A DNA stretch of 64,000 bases from Erpobdella octoculata (taxonomy: Eukaryota > Annelida > Clitellata > Hirudinida > Erpobdellidae): positions 17,237,217 through 17,301,216 of the forward strand of contig OZ022240.1 in NCBI GenBank assembly GCA_963978895.1, written 5' to 3'. Shown here one piece after another: positions 23,668 through 46,933 of the stretch. Made by a program: the position numbers and the translations under genes. The notes under the pieces were generated by a model. That model searched no databases and was not told where the DNA came from. It saw only the letters and a program-made list of their open reading frames with translations. The stretch's first letter is position 1; the number at the start of each line of letters is the position of its first letter.

Positions 23668-25192
23668 TAAGCTTCTGCGTCCCGTTATTTTTTTGGAACG
23701 ATACGATACGATTTCTGAAATTTGCCTCGAATTAAACGATACGATACGAGACGCTTCGAACAATAACGATACGATATCGGGATCTCGACTGAAGTGGAAA
23801 TTCATTGAAAAAAATATATAAATATTAAAAAATTTCAAAATTTATAAAAATTTACCAAATTAAATTTTTTTTACAACTTGAAATAAGTTTAATTTGTTTA
23901 GTTTCTGTACATCTATTTTTCTAAATTTAGATTCTAAATAAAACACTACCGCCGATAGTAAGTATTTATTTACTTTATTTAGTACGCATTATGCGGTAGT
24001 TTATCAATTTAATTAAATGATTTTACTCGCCGATGAAAAAAAAATTAAAATTATTTTTTCAAGTAATTGAAAAGTAGAAAACCTAGCACACCAAAAGAAC
24101 GACATTTTTAGGCAATTCAATAGTGAAAGTGGAAAATCCAATGGAGATAGAAATAGATTGCAGATTACTGAGATTGAGATTACTAGATTACTAAGATTAA
24201 ATTAAAATGATACTGTTTCCCGCAGTCTTTGCATCTGGCAAGATTTACTACTACATCTTTGTCATTGACTTTCTGCGTGACCGTCTCTTCCTCAAAGTTC
24301 CCAGATTTGACCCCGGTGACGCGGCATGATAATGATGACAAACACGAGAAAGTGCCTCTATGCAAGAATTAAGAAAGTGAAAAAAAACCCAGCATGTTTA
24401 TTTATAGGCGATGGCGAATGCGGTTAGCAATAGCAAGAAAGAAGCTGAGAAAGTTTCTAATTCCAGCTGCAGACGATACGGGCTACGGCACTGTCGTGCA
24501 CACTACAGGTGGTACACACATACTCACACACAACCAAGAATATCATCGAGATTATAAAGATATATCTTAGATGAGCTACTATTACGGTCAATTACGGATA
24601 TCGAAACACTAAAATAATCATTCCAATTCTATGTAACAAATTTGAAAAAATAAGTTTATGAAACAGACTAAACCAAAACATAAACATAGAATGATCATTA
24701 CTATTACATTACTCATTATTCTCATTAATAATAATAGTCATCGATGTCAGCAAGTACGATTGCCTTGTAGGGCTTGTAGTATCAGCAGTATGCAGAGCTT
24801 TTTTGCTGCCGGTTCCCAGACTAAAAATAGTAAATAATGGGGCTACAGGCTGTCCGGAAAACCGAATTTAAAGTGGGGATGATAATAGTTATAAACTTCT
24901 GTCAATAGGTAGATTAATTAATCAATGTTGATGAATCAATTGCAAATATTCACAGTTGTGACAATCGTTAATTAAGTATGTATGACTTTCGTTATTTATT
25001 GGAAAATATTTGTTAAAAATCTCGATATTTTTTCTAGATTTCAATCGGGAATGAAATTTTAAGTATCTCTAATTATATCGATACGAGACTTCTTCCGCAG
25101 GCTGTATCGTTTCAATGGCGATACGGGATCTCCCGTATCGTTTTGAAATCTCGATTGAATTCGAGATAACGATATCGGGACGCAGATGCTTA
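23668..25192 (-). mobile_element. hAT element, GCGTCCCG family copy B
   Basis: Termini TAAGCTTCTGCGTCCCG and, inverted, TAAGCATCTGCGTCCCG. Flanking CAAAAAAC at 23660-23667 and 25193-25200 is a perfect 8-bp duplication. The 1525-bp body keeps only an N-terminal zinc-finger fragment of the transposase. Together with copy A this shows the two ends of one autonomous parent. Confidence 0.92.
24183..24365 (-). pseudogene. BED-like zinc-finger fragment of hAT transposase (tentative)
   Basis: A 60-residue frame with VNDKDVVVNLARCKDCGKQY. The C-x2-C after a short beta-like segment recalls a BED finger, the usual DNA-binding start of hAT transposases. The distal His/Cys pair is not visible, and the rest of the gene is deleted. 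Confidence 0.5.
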
Positions 25193-25546
25193 CAAAAAAC
25201 TGATGCCACAAAACAGATCAAATATTTATATTGAAAATTTCAACAGATGATTAATAGACATCAAATAAATTTGCCAGGTGCCAGGACAATACAAATACTA
25301 ATTTAAATCAAACACTCCAGGGGTACTTACAATATAGTTTTTTTATCCTATAATGAACAAATAAGGTGCATGATTGTGAATTTCGTGAAAATCATCCTTT
25401 CATTTCACGCACTGAGTATGCCAATGCGAGCAAGTCAGCCAATGATGGAATGATGACCCGAAACATGAGAACCACAGGTGAATGAACAAAGTCAAAATTT
25501 CATACAAATGTCCGTTCGACAAACGGTCCGACAATTCGCTCTCTAT

Positions 25547-37491
<11,945 letters not shown>

Positions 37492-37690
37492 GCCGCAATA
37501 AGAACAACGCTATAAAATGAAAAGAATTATAACAAGAAATTTCGCTACAACAGAAATTAGACGTATGACCGTCTCCCGACTACGCCTATGAGAGGAAATA
37601 ATTCAAAGTTTAAACAAAGATGGCGTCGAAGTACGTCACACGTCCTTGAACTTGTGACGATACAGCTGCGACGTGGCCAGATTAACAAGT
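37492..37690 (-). promoter_or_regulatory. Rab1 5' untranslated region and candidate core promoter
   Basis: On the gene strand, upstream of ATG, CGCCATCTTTG at 37624-37614 matches a YY1-type site often found just downstream of the start of housekeeping genes. GTGTGACGTAC at 37641-37631 contains a CRE/ATF half (TGACGT). The stretch is less AT-rich than its surroundings. The start site itself is not visible. Confidence 0.5.
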
Positions 37691-38917
37691 ATGCCAGAAT
37701 GCAAACATGTAAAACCTTTAATCCGAAGTACTCTTTCAGATAGTTTTTTTATTATTTTTTTATATTAGAAATGTCAATACAACGACAACGTTTAAATAAC
37801 GACTTTGTCGGACTGCTTTTTTAATTGTGTCGATGTGTATTATTGTATTACTCATAGATATATAGTATTACTGTATTGGTATTTTTTAATACAAAAATAT
37901 AACAATTGTCACTTGATAATTTACAGAAAAAAATTATGCATATAAATGAACTGTCTTTAAGGTTAGTTGTATATCCATATTCAGTTCAGGTCCTTGTCAT
38001 CTTCATGATTTTTGAGGAAATATGAGGTAGGTATGCCAGCCAAGCAATAGTTTTGTAATAACTCATCAATAAAAGGCCCGCTAATGGTTTTGGAAGCACT
38101 CAAAGCCGAATCAACTATCAGACTAAAAACTAAAAAGGCTCTAGCCTTAAGCCCTGAAAAGTATTGGCCTTGAAAAATATCTGTCCTGAAAAATATTGCT
38201 CCTTATTTATTAAGTAAGAGCTATTATCTGTTTGTCTTTATATATTGGTATTTTTGTTGAATGACCGTTAAAGATGGAAATTAGCGTAATAAACTATGTT
38301 TAACATATCAGTGGCATATTTAGGAAGGAGCATCGCAGTTTTGCACCGAAAAAACACGCAGATTGCAAAAATTTTAATATTAACGAAACTGAAACCACTT
38401 ACATTTGAGGAACAATTATATGCAGCTGACAGTAACAACATCAAATTTAAAAAAAATGAAAAAAGTTCTCCCACCTCTTTATTTTTGTTTTTCACCCATC
38501 TGACTGACTATCGGTTTCAATTTTAAACTGAATTTTTATATTATTTTTTAGACTGCTTTTAAGGACATTCCTGTCAGCTGTTTTCATTTGTTTTATATTA
38601 GCTGCATAGATTTATTTTATATTATTTATTTCTACATTTTCTATATTTTTATCTGGCTGTTTTTAGATCGTGCGCAGCCTATTTGACTTTGGTATTCATT
38701 TTAAGCTATTGAGGTTATTTTATAATAAAAAATTCTTAGCTTATCAATAACTCGACAATTATAATATAACACAAGTGCAAAACATATAATCATTTTTAAA
38801 CCACAAGAAAATGTGAAGTCAAACAGTTGTAAATAGAAGAAGAATCTACCCTCCTCTTCTAAACAGAAAAGGGATCCAAAGACTCCATCATTTGAAAAGC
38901 TAACCAATCTAACTCGA
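37691..38917. other. Intergenic, nothing recognised
   Basis: Low-complexity AT-rich DNA between the Rab1 promoter and the ORF at 38918. Overlapping open frames on both strands near 38300-38520 lack any family motif and are probably chance. Confidence 0.5.
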
Positions 38918-39936
38918 ATGCCGACAAACCGTCAAATTCTTGGAAACTTTAAATTTCTGTTCAACAGCAAGAAACGGCGACTGGATCGAATAAAGATGAT
39001 TACGGATATAGAATTGCTCTGGAGGGAAATTTTAGATTTTCCACTATTATCCAGAGCACTTATCAGAAAGAAACTCAATAATCTGATTGATCTATATGAC
39101 AAAAACAAAAAGAAACCGTCTGATAAATTTGTTGCAACACTTTCTCAGTTATTTGATGTCACCAACGTTAATGAAGAATGGAAAATCATGGAAGAGAAAG
39201 AGCTCTACCAGAAGCAAGTTAACAGCAGAGAAAAGATCGGTTATTCAATAGTCAAACAAGCCCCTTTGGAATCAATCTACCCTAGAAAACGAATCCGACT
39301 ATCAAACACTTTACCTCAAGCCAGCTCTTCTCAATCGCAACCCACACAAACATATAAAACTGTCTCGGAAGCTTCAAATTCAGAAACCTCTGCTTCTTCA
39401 CCCGAGTCGCCCACCTCTTCTTCCACGTCATCTCCTGAAGGCAAACTGAAATATCAAAGAGCAAGCACTACAACGGCGGGTTTACTAGTATTGAATAACA
39501 GCATTTCTACACAAAAGCACATGACGTTCTTGCAACCACTGTTAAACAGGGTCATGATGTGCCGGTTCCAAGTCAGTCCGGTGTCTGGAGACGAGTAATC
39601 GCTGAAGGACAAAATATGAAAATCGAAATAGTTCAAAAACTTCAAAGCGAAGATCCCTATTGTCTCCAGTTTGATGGCAAAAGAGTGCAAGGGAAAGAGT
39701 ATCAAGTAGTTCTGCTTAAAAATATGACAACTAAAATCAAACTCGGCATTATTAAATGTGAGAGTGGTTCTGCCGCGGCAATTCACAAGGAACTACATCA
39801 GCTAATTAATGAATACGATGCTTGGGAAAATATTTACATTTTTTACAGATTACTAACCAGGCGTGGTCCTACCATTGGGGATGCTGGGGATGCATCACCC
39901 CACCAGCCTCAGAGCTCAATTTTTTTCAATGAATAA
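38918..39936 (+). pseudogene. Uncharacterised transposon-like protein, frameshifted and truncated
   Basis: Not assigned to a named family. The first frame (38918-39598, 226 residues) has a basic, helical N-terminal half with RRLDRIKMITDIELLW and KKPSDKFVATLSQLFDV, a positively charged RKRIR, then a Ser/Thr/Pro-rich linker (about 135-175). Near 39510 the similarity-like continuation moves to another frame: AHDVLATTVKQGHDVPVPSQ, then SGVWRRVIAEGQ, then PYCLQFDGKRVQGKEYQVVL, ESGSAAAIHKELHQLI, NEYDAWENI. The QFDGK Asp and following strands would fit an RNase H-like transposase start; multicopy proteins of this architecture are common in cnidarian and arthropod genomes (from memory, no search). 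After YDAWENI the frame diverges and stops at 39936, so the catalytic remainder is lost. A single exon, long relative to background, on the opposite strand to Rab1. Confidence 0.6.
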
Positions 39937-40380
39937 ATAAAGTTAATCGTACACAAAACAACCCCCGCCAAACACCAACTATCTATCTCTAAACTAGATA
40001 GTTATAAAACCTGTGGGTATCAGCAACGCGCAATTAATATCTCATTACTATACCTAAGTAAGATATGCTTGACCATGGACTCCTAAATAAAAGCTATCTG
40101 GACACAAACCTGAATGGGTGAGAACCTAATGAGTCTACTACATGAGGCGATTGTGTACAAGCATGCAGATGTAGCATGCATCAACTATACTAGCTTATAA
40201 GCTGTGAGCCGCTTCAGTTCGTTGTTTATTATTTTATTGTCTCGGGTGCGTCGGGTCGTCGGATGGTTTTATTTTGACAAGGATTATATTCTGATTCCAG
40301 AGTTCAGATTTTTTGGATTTATTCAGCAATTCAGTTTTTTTACTACTACAAACTTTGTCATTGTTAACATTATATTCAGC
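39937..40380. other. Intergenic; contains a 45-bp segment repeated at 48155
   Basis: No gene. The segment 40070-40113 (GACTCCTAAATAAAAGCTAT and flanks) recurs inverted at 48155-48200. A hairpin-like GCATGCAGATGTAGCATGC occurs at 40162. Confidence 0.5.
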
Positions 40381-40990
40381 ACTAGCATTTCCGTCGCGGC
40401 TTCGCTCGCTTGCGAAAGAGACTACGCATCCACAGACCACAGTAGCGTACTGCACGGGGCGATTTTTTACGGCCCGACTCGGTCTGGTCCGTCGACAACT
40501 TGGCCCGTCCCGCTCCATAAGCCAAAATTTTAGGCCCAGCACGGCTCATCTAATTTGGGCCTGGCCCGTTTTTACAGGCCTACAATTTCTATATACTTGG
40601 CGAAAAAATCCATAGTGCCCTGTCCGGATTTTTTAGACACGTCCGGCTTATTTTATAGACAGAAAATTTTAGACCTGGCTTGTTATTTAGGCTTGAACTG
40701 GCCCGTTGCATATGCGCAAACGTCAAGGCCTGCACTCAACCAGTTTTAACGGGCACAAAACCGTTACTTGGAAACTAATTTTTCGAAATAATAATGAAAC
40801 ACTTATCTTATAATTTAAAAAAAGAAACTTAATAGTGAGTTTTAATGTTTTTACATCTTCAGTTATTGAGTTTACAAGCAAATATAATTTTTTTCTCCGC
40901 TTTACATTTGTAGTCCTGGAAGCCAGAACAAAAAAAATTTATAAAACATTTGTAACTTTACCTTTTAAGTAGTATTTAGTTAATAATTTG
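40381..40990 (+). repeat. Family X repeat, copy b (partial)
   Basis: Starts ACTAGCATTTCCGTCGCGGC. It then has the GTACTGCACGGGGCGA and GTCGACAACTTGGCCCG blocks with many GGCCCG words, and ends with AGTCCTGGAAGCCAGAAC. It matches 54460-53850 of copy d read on the - strand. Confidence 0.85.
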
Positions 40991-41413
40991 TATATTTTCC
41001 GTTCTCGGTCGCTTTCCCTTTCCCGCTCTATTTTTCGCTCTCAGTTGGCTTCCCGTTCCCGTTTTCGCTCATTTATATATGTATATGTATGTATGTATAT
41101 ATATTTTTTTTTATAATTGTTTATAGTCCTTTACACCAAGTGTTTTAAGACCGAAATAGCTGTATGTAGGAAGAACATAAGTGCTTCCTGTCGTGGATTA
41201 TAAATTGATCCTTTTAACTGTCCCTCCTCCTTTATCCAGGCTTGGGACTGGCTCGCAATTAGCGAGGCAGAGTTGTAACGGATTTCAATTTTTTCTCTTT
41301 ATATTTGATTCCCCTTGACTCTCAAGGTTGTGTGAAAATTTCATTTCGATCGGATGAATGGTGTAGCAATGCATAAAGGACATACATACATACATACATA
41401 CATACATACATAC

Positions 41414-41444
<31 letters not shown>

Positions 41445-41509
41445 CATACGTACATACATACATACATACATACATACATACATACATACATACATACATA
41501 CATACATAC

Positions 41510-41540
<31 letters not shown>

Positions 41541-41965
41541 CATACGTACATACATACATACATACATACATACATACATACATACATACATACATACATA
41601 CATACATACATACATACATACATACATACATACATACATACATACATACATACATACATACATACATACATACATACATACATACATACATACATACATA
41701 CATACATACATACATACATACATACATACATACATACATACATACATACATACATACATACATACATACATACATACATACATACATACATACATACATA
41801 CATACATACATACATACATACATACATACATACATACATACATACATACATACATACATACATACATACATACATACATACATACATACATACATACATA
41901 CATACATACATACATACATACATACATACATACATACATACATACATACATACATACATTCGATT
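40991..41965 (-). repeat. Family Y repeat, copy with expanded CATA tract
   Basis: Read on the - strand this has GTCCTTTATGCATTGCTACA, CCATTCATCCGATCGAAATG, AACCTTGAGAGTCAAGGGG, then a diverged GAGCGAAAACGGGAACGGGA region. The same order occurs at 45856-46000 (+). The block next to the terminus has expanded to the 579-bp CATA array. Confidence 0.8.
41381..41959 (+). repeat. (CATA)n microsatellite, 579 bp
   Basis: About 145 tetranucleotides with only four substitutions to CTTA or CGTA, all in the first 170 bp. Open frames through it on both strands (Tyr-Ile-His-Thr or Met-Tyr-Val-Cys repeats) arise from the repeat and are not genes. Confidence 0.98.
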
Positions 41966-42439
41966 ATCTATATATATAAAAATGAATGTTTGTATATATG
42001 TACGTATATATGTATGTACTAGCAGTGCCCGTAGCGGCTTCGCTCGCATGAAATCTGAGAATTTGAACCGTGCATACATAGTAGAGTACTGCACGGATCA
42101 ATTTTTTAGGTCTCGGCTCGGCCCGTCGACAACTTGGCCCAGCCCGTTTCAAAAACCAAAATTCCTGGCCCGGCACGGCCCGTCTAATATGGGCCCGGTC
42201 CGTTTTTACAGGCCTAGAAGTTCTATATACTTGATGAAAAACTTCGGCCCGTCCCACCTTGACTTCAAGTTTAGACCGGCCCGTCTGAAAACCCTAAAAT
42301 CACTAAAATGTCTATATACTTGGTTAAAAATCTTAGCCCGTCCCACCTTGATTTAAGGTTTGGGCAGGGCCGTATGAAGACCCTAAAATAACGGCTGTGA
42401 TAAACTGAACTCATCTACTTTTAACCGGCACAAAAGATC

Positions 42440-43150
42440 AAAATACTAATTTTCACATCTGTAGCACTTACAGTTTTTGAGTAGCAGTTATTTTAAAATC
42501 AAATAACTCTTTTTTCACTTCGCATTTGAGGTCCTGGAAACCAAATTTTCAAAAAATGGTGAAACACGTATATCATTATTTTTAGAGTAGAAACTAAATA
42601 CTAATTTTACTTTTGTAGCATTTACAGTTTTTGAGTAGCAGTTACTTTAAAATCCAAGTAACCCTATTTTCCACCCCATATTTGGAGTCCTGGAAACCAA
42701 ATTTTCAAAAAATGGTAAAACACGGATATCATTATTTCTGGAGTAGAAACCAAATACTAATTTTTACTCCTGTAGCATCTACAGTTTTCGAGTAGCAGTT
42801 ACATTAAAAACCAAATAACCTTATTTACCACCCCACATTTGAGGTCCTGGAAACCAAATTTTAAAAAAAATGGTAAAACACGTATATCTTTATTTTTAAA
42901 ATAGAAACTAAATACTAATTTTTACATCTGGGGTATTTACAGTTTTTGAGTAGCAGTTACTTTAAAAAACAAATAACCCTATTTTCCACCCCACATTTGA
43001 AGCCCTGGAAACCAAATTTTCAAAAAATGCTAAAACACGTATATCATTATTTTTTTAATAGAAACTAAACACTAATTTTTACTCCTGTAGCATTCACAGT
43101 TTTTGAGTAGCAGCCACTTTAAAAATCAATTAACCCAATTTTCCAACCCA
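42440..43150 (+). repeat. 157-bp tandem repeat inside family X
   Basis: Phrases CAGTTTTTGAGTAGCAG (near 42471, 42625, 42781, 42941, 43097) and CCTGGAAACCAAATTTTC recur with a period of 154-160 bp, giving 4 to 5 copies. The same unit occurs inverted in copy d, for example at 52937, 53090, 53253 and 53583. Confidence 0.92.
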
Positions 43151-44530
43151 CATTTGAGGTCCGATTATTGGAAAGTTCGACGCTTTGCGGATATATTTAA
43201 TGAAATTATTATTAACGAATATTAACTATTTTGCTAATATTATACCTATTATTGGAAAGTTCGACGCTTTGCGGATATATTTAATAAAAATATTATTAAC
43301 GACATTTTTCTATTTTTTAATTAGTATTCCTCTTATTTTAATTATTAATCATATTATTATTTAGGAATATTAACTAATTTGTTAATAATATATTTTCTAT
43401 TATTGGAAAGTTCGACGCTTTGCGAATATATTTTGAGCATACGTCATAACTCAATATAAACAAGTTGAAAATAAATAAATCACTGAAGTTGTTCATCGGC
43501 GGGTTTTCCCAATATTAGCCATTAAAGGTTGGGTTTTTTTTGTAGACGGTTTTTTCATTATCAGCCATTAAAGGCTGGGTTTTTTCTTAGGCTTTTTTCC
43601 CTATCACCCAAAATACGTTGTTTTTTCGTAGGCTGTTGTTTTCGATACTATCCATTTAATATTGTGTTTTTCGTAAGCGGTTTTTTCACGATCACCCAAT
43701 AAATGTTTTTTTTCGTAGGCTGTTTTCCCGATCACATCCAATAAATATTGTGTTTTTCGTATTCGGTTTTTTCACTATCACACAATAAATGTGGTTTTTT
43801 TCGTAGGCTATTTTTTCCAATATCGCCCATTTAAGGTTTTTTTGTAGGCAGTTTTTCCAATATCATCCAATCAATTAGAAGACCATTCCAAAACGTTTTG
43901 AAGTGAAAAATCATCTGCTACTGGCTGAAAGAGTCACACGCTTCAGCCAGTATACATATACCAAATTTCAAAATCTCTTCATTTTTGGTTTTCGAGATAA
44001 ATATTGTTTTAGAAAAAAGTTTGTTTTCCAGTTTCTTCCCCTCAGGAGCAAAATTTTCAAAAATCCTTTCTTAGTGGATCAGGCCCGTAGCTAGCGGGGG
44101 GGCTGGGGGGGCTACAGCCCCCCCCACTAAAATATTTGGCAGGTTTTTTCACCTTATTTACACTTAAGCCACCCAAGTGATGATGAAGTTATGATCCGTA
44201 ATTTAAATTTAAATATAAATATATTAAAAAAATTAAATAAAAAATAAATAAATAAGGGTAAATTTAAATATAAAATTAATAATAATAATTTGCATGCCTG
44301 TAGAATGAACCATTGCTACAACCCATACCAAAAAAAAGAAAAAGTACAGAGTAGTACGTTACGTGATTCTGTAGTTATTATATGTCTACTCTTGGACAGA
44401 GTGATGAGCAATAGTGTTCACTAGAGTGGAATCAGCTTTGTGCTGTTTATTTTAGCATGTTGGGCGGTATATTAGGAGAGTTGATGGAGAGCTTTGTTGA
44501 TAGTTATTTAACTTATTCTAAAGGTTTGAC

Positions 44531-44962
44531 TTGTGGAGTGTCTGCCCTTCTACCAAATTAGACAAGTTTTTAGATGTCAATGACCTTAAACCGTTAACGC
44601 AACTGCTAAACCAAAACAGGCATGACGATGTTGAAAAATATATTGCAGACGAGGCTCTCATTGCAAGTAGGTTTCTAAAAAACAAATTTCAAGCAGGCTG
44701 CAATCTCCAGGAAGTGATGAATTTTATGCTGGACTATAAGGATGCATATCCTACTCTAAATTGGCACTAGTCAGCTGCAATGACTCATGACATCTCGATT
44801 TCCACTTGTGAGAATTCATTTTCTTGTTTAACACGAGTACTACGACCACAGAGAAGATCAATGTCCCATGAGAGAAAAAGCAAACTTAGACTTCTGGCAT
44901 TTGAAAAATCGCTCTGTAAAGCAATTGATATGGATACCTATCAAATACCAAGAATGCAATAA
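44531..44962 (+). pseudogene. hAT transposase C-terminal region
   Basis: One frame with a single internal TAG (44768). Before it: LDKFLDVNDLKPLTQLLNQN, ALIASRFLKNKFQAGCN. After it: ISISTCENSFSCLTRVLRPQ, then SMSHERKSKLRLLAFEKSL. The C-E-N-S-F-S block corresponds to C-E-R-S-F-S of the hAT dimerisation domain, ZMYM/DUF4371-type branch. The Arg to Asn change and the stop suggest decay. The catalytic part upstream is missing. Confidence 0.85.
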
Positions 44963-45254
44963 AATAAAATCGGATTCAAATAATTGTTTTGACAATGATC
45001 AAACCATATTATAATGAAATGCACTTTTTAGTTTAGTTTCTCATTTCAAGCTATTACCATGAGAGAAAAAGAAAACTTGTACTTTTGGCATTTGAAAAAT
45101 TCCTTTGTAAAGCAATTGATATAGATTTATGGATACCTATCAAATACCAAGAATGCAATAAAATAAAATCGGATTCAAATAATTGTCTTGACAATGATCA
45201 AACCATATTATAATGAAATGCACTTTTTAGTTTAGTCTCTCATTTCAAGCTACT
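44867..45254 (+). repeat. 192-bp tandem duplication of the transposase end
   Basis: 44867-45055 and 45059-45254 are near-identical, starting CCATGAGAGAAAAAG and ending TTTCTCATTTCAAGCTA. The second copy carries small indels, for example an added ATAGATTT. The duplication lies within the hAT element. Confidence 0.9.
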
Positions 45255-45689
45255 ACACACCCTTTCATGTTTTAAACATGAAAATTGTCATGAGTTTCAT
45301 AATCAGTGCTTGGACTTATTCTTACAATATTATAATAACTTTAATCTTACAGTTTTAAAACAGAGAAAGAAGCTAATTCAGTTTGGCTGACAAACTTTGG
45401 TTTTTGATTTTTGAATGACTCTCAATAATTCAAACTATTTTCATTTTTTCATAATTTAGTATTTTTTAGTGCTAGTCTGACACTGCAATACTATTAACCC
45501 CAATATTCTAAACTGATTAATTCGAGGAAACAATTTAAAGCTTACTGTCAAACCACACAATCTTTATAACAATATAAGTTTAATGATAGACTTGATATAT
45601 AATCTAATCTTCTATTTAGATTGTTTAGAAACTGATGACAAGTTGTATGTGTAACACATGAATGGATGTTTAGTAACTTAAAATGAGAA

Positions 45690-45795
45690 GGTAAAATAAA
45701 TAGTACATTTTATTATAATGTGGTTTGATCTTTGTCAAAACAAATATTTAAATCCGATTTTATTTAATTGATTTCTTGGCATTTGATACAGATAT
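45690..45795 (-). repeat. Inverted copy of the hAT 3' segment
   Basis: TTATTATAATGTGGTTTGAT and AATCCGATTTTATTTAATTG are the reverse complement of 44945-45030 and 45125-45215. Together with the duplicated segments it can form a long stem with a loop of about 450 bp. Confidence 0.85.
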
Positions 45796-45805
45796 ACAAG
45801 TTTTT

Positions 45806-46933
45806 ATCTATATATATAAAAATGAATGTTTGTATATATGTATATATGTTTATATGTTAATGTCCTTTATGCATTGCTACACCATTCATCCGATCGTAAT
45901 GAAATTTTTACACAACCTTGAGAGTCAAGGGGAGTCAAATATAAAAAAAAAATTTGAAATCCGTCACAAAATGAGCGGAGCGGAGCGGGTGAGCGAGCGG
46001 GAACTATATATATATGTATGTGCGTATGTATGTGTGTATGTATGTATGTGTATGTGCATGTATGTGTGTCTGTGTGTGTGTTTATGTATGTACTAGCGGA
46101 GATACCCGGCGTTGCCCGGGTTTTTTAGAGGTTTTTCTAATGTTTGTCTCTTTCTCTCCCGTTTCCTTTCCCACCTGCTTTCCCACTCCCGTTCGCTTTC
46201 CCGTTTTCGGTCGTTTTCCCGCTGCCGGTCGCTTTCCCGCTCCCGATCGCTTTACCACTCCCGGTTGCTTTCCCGCTCACGTTTGCTCTCCCATTCCCGC
46301 TCACGCATGCTTTTCCGTTCCCGCTCGCTGTCCGTTCCGGGTCGCTTTCCCGTTTCTATAATAGACAAACTAACCCACAAACAATCATATATATATATAT
46401 ATAGTCTTAGCAAATCTATTTTACGTTTTATAGGCTAACAGAAGTTATGAAAGAATGGAAAAGAAAAAATGAGCGTGAACGGGAGAGCAACCGTGACCGG
46501 GAATGGGAGAGCAAGCATGACCGGGAACGGGAGAGCAAGCGTGAGCGGGAACGGGAAAGCGACCGGGAACGGGAAAGCGACCGGGAACGGGAAAGCGACC
46601 GGGAACGGGAAAGCGACCGGGAACGGGAAAGCGACCGGGAACGGGAAAGCGACCGGGAACGGGAAAGCGACCGGGAACGCGGAAAGCGACCGGGAACGCG
46701 GAAAGCGACTGGAATCGGGAGAGCAAGCTTGGAAGGAAACGCGAGCAAGAGAGAAAATCGATAACAAAACTTCTGAGCGGGAAAGCGAACGGGAGCTGGA
46801 AAACGACCGAGAGCGGAAAAGCGACCGGGAACGCGACGAAAACGGGAAAGTGGAGAAGTAAACGGGAGCGAGAGAGACAAACATTAGAAAAACCTCTAAA
46901 AAACCCCGGGCAACGCCGGGTAACCCCGCTAGT
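45806..46933 (+). mobile_element. Family Y element with terminal foldback, nested in hAT
   Basis: Begins ATCTATATATATAAAAATGA and contains TTTATGCATTGCTACACC and a GTAT/GTGT microsatellite. At 46092 ACTAGCGGAGATACCCGGCG starts an arm that is repeated inverted at 46933-46860 (GCTAGT end). Both arms have the CCCGGCGTTGCCCGGG core and TTTTTAGAGGTTTTTCTAAT. The spacer is C/T-rich then G/A-rich degenerate minisatellite, so the two halves are roughly complementary throughout. No protein-coding gene. Confidence 0.8.
46553..46700 (+). repeat. 18-bp minisatellite GACCGGGAACGGGAAAGC
   Basis: About eight copies, the last two with an extra C (GGGAACGCGGAAAGC). It lies in the family Y foldback. It yields repetitive Arg-Glu or Ser-Arg open frames on both strands that look like RS proteins but are repeat artefacts. 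Confidence 0.95.

Noticed and set aside
41322..42094. Open frames of 190-220 residues with Tyr-Val-Cys-Met or Ile-His-Thr-Tyr repeats on both strands
   Set aside because: They are the six-frame translations of the CATA microsatellite; a 4-bp repeat without stops is open in all frames.
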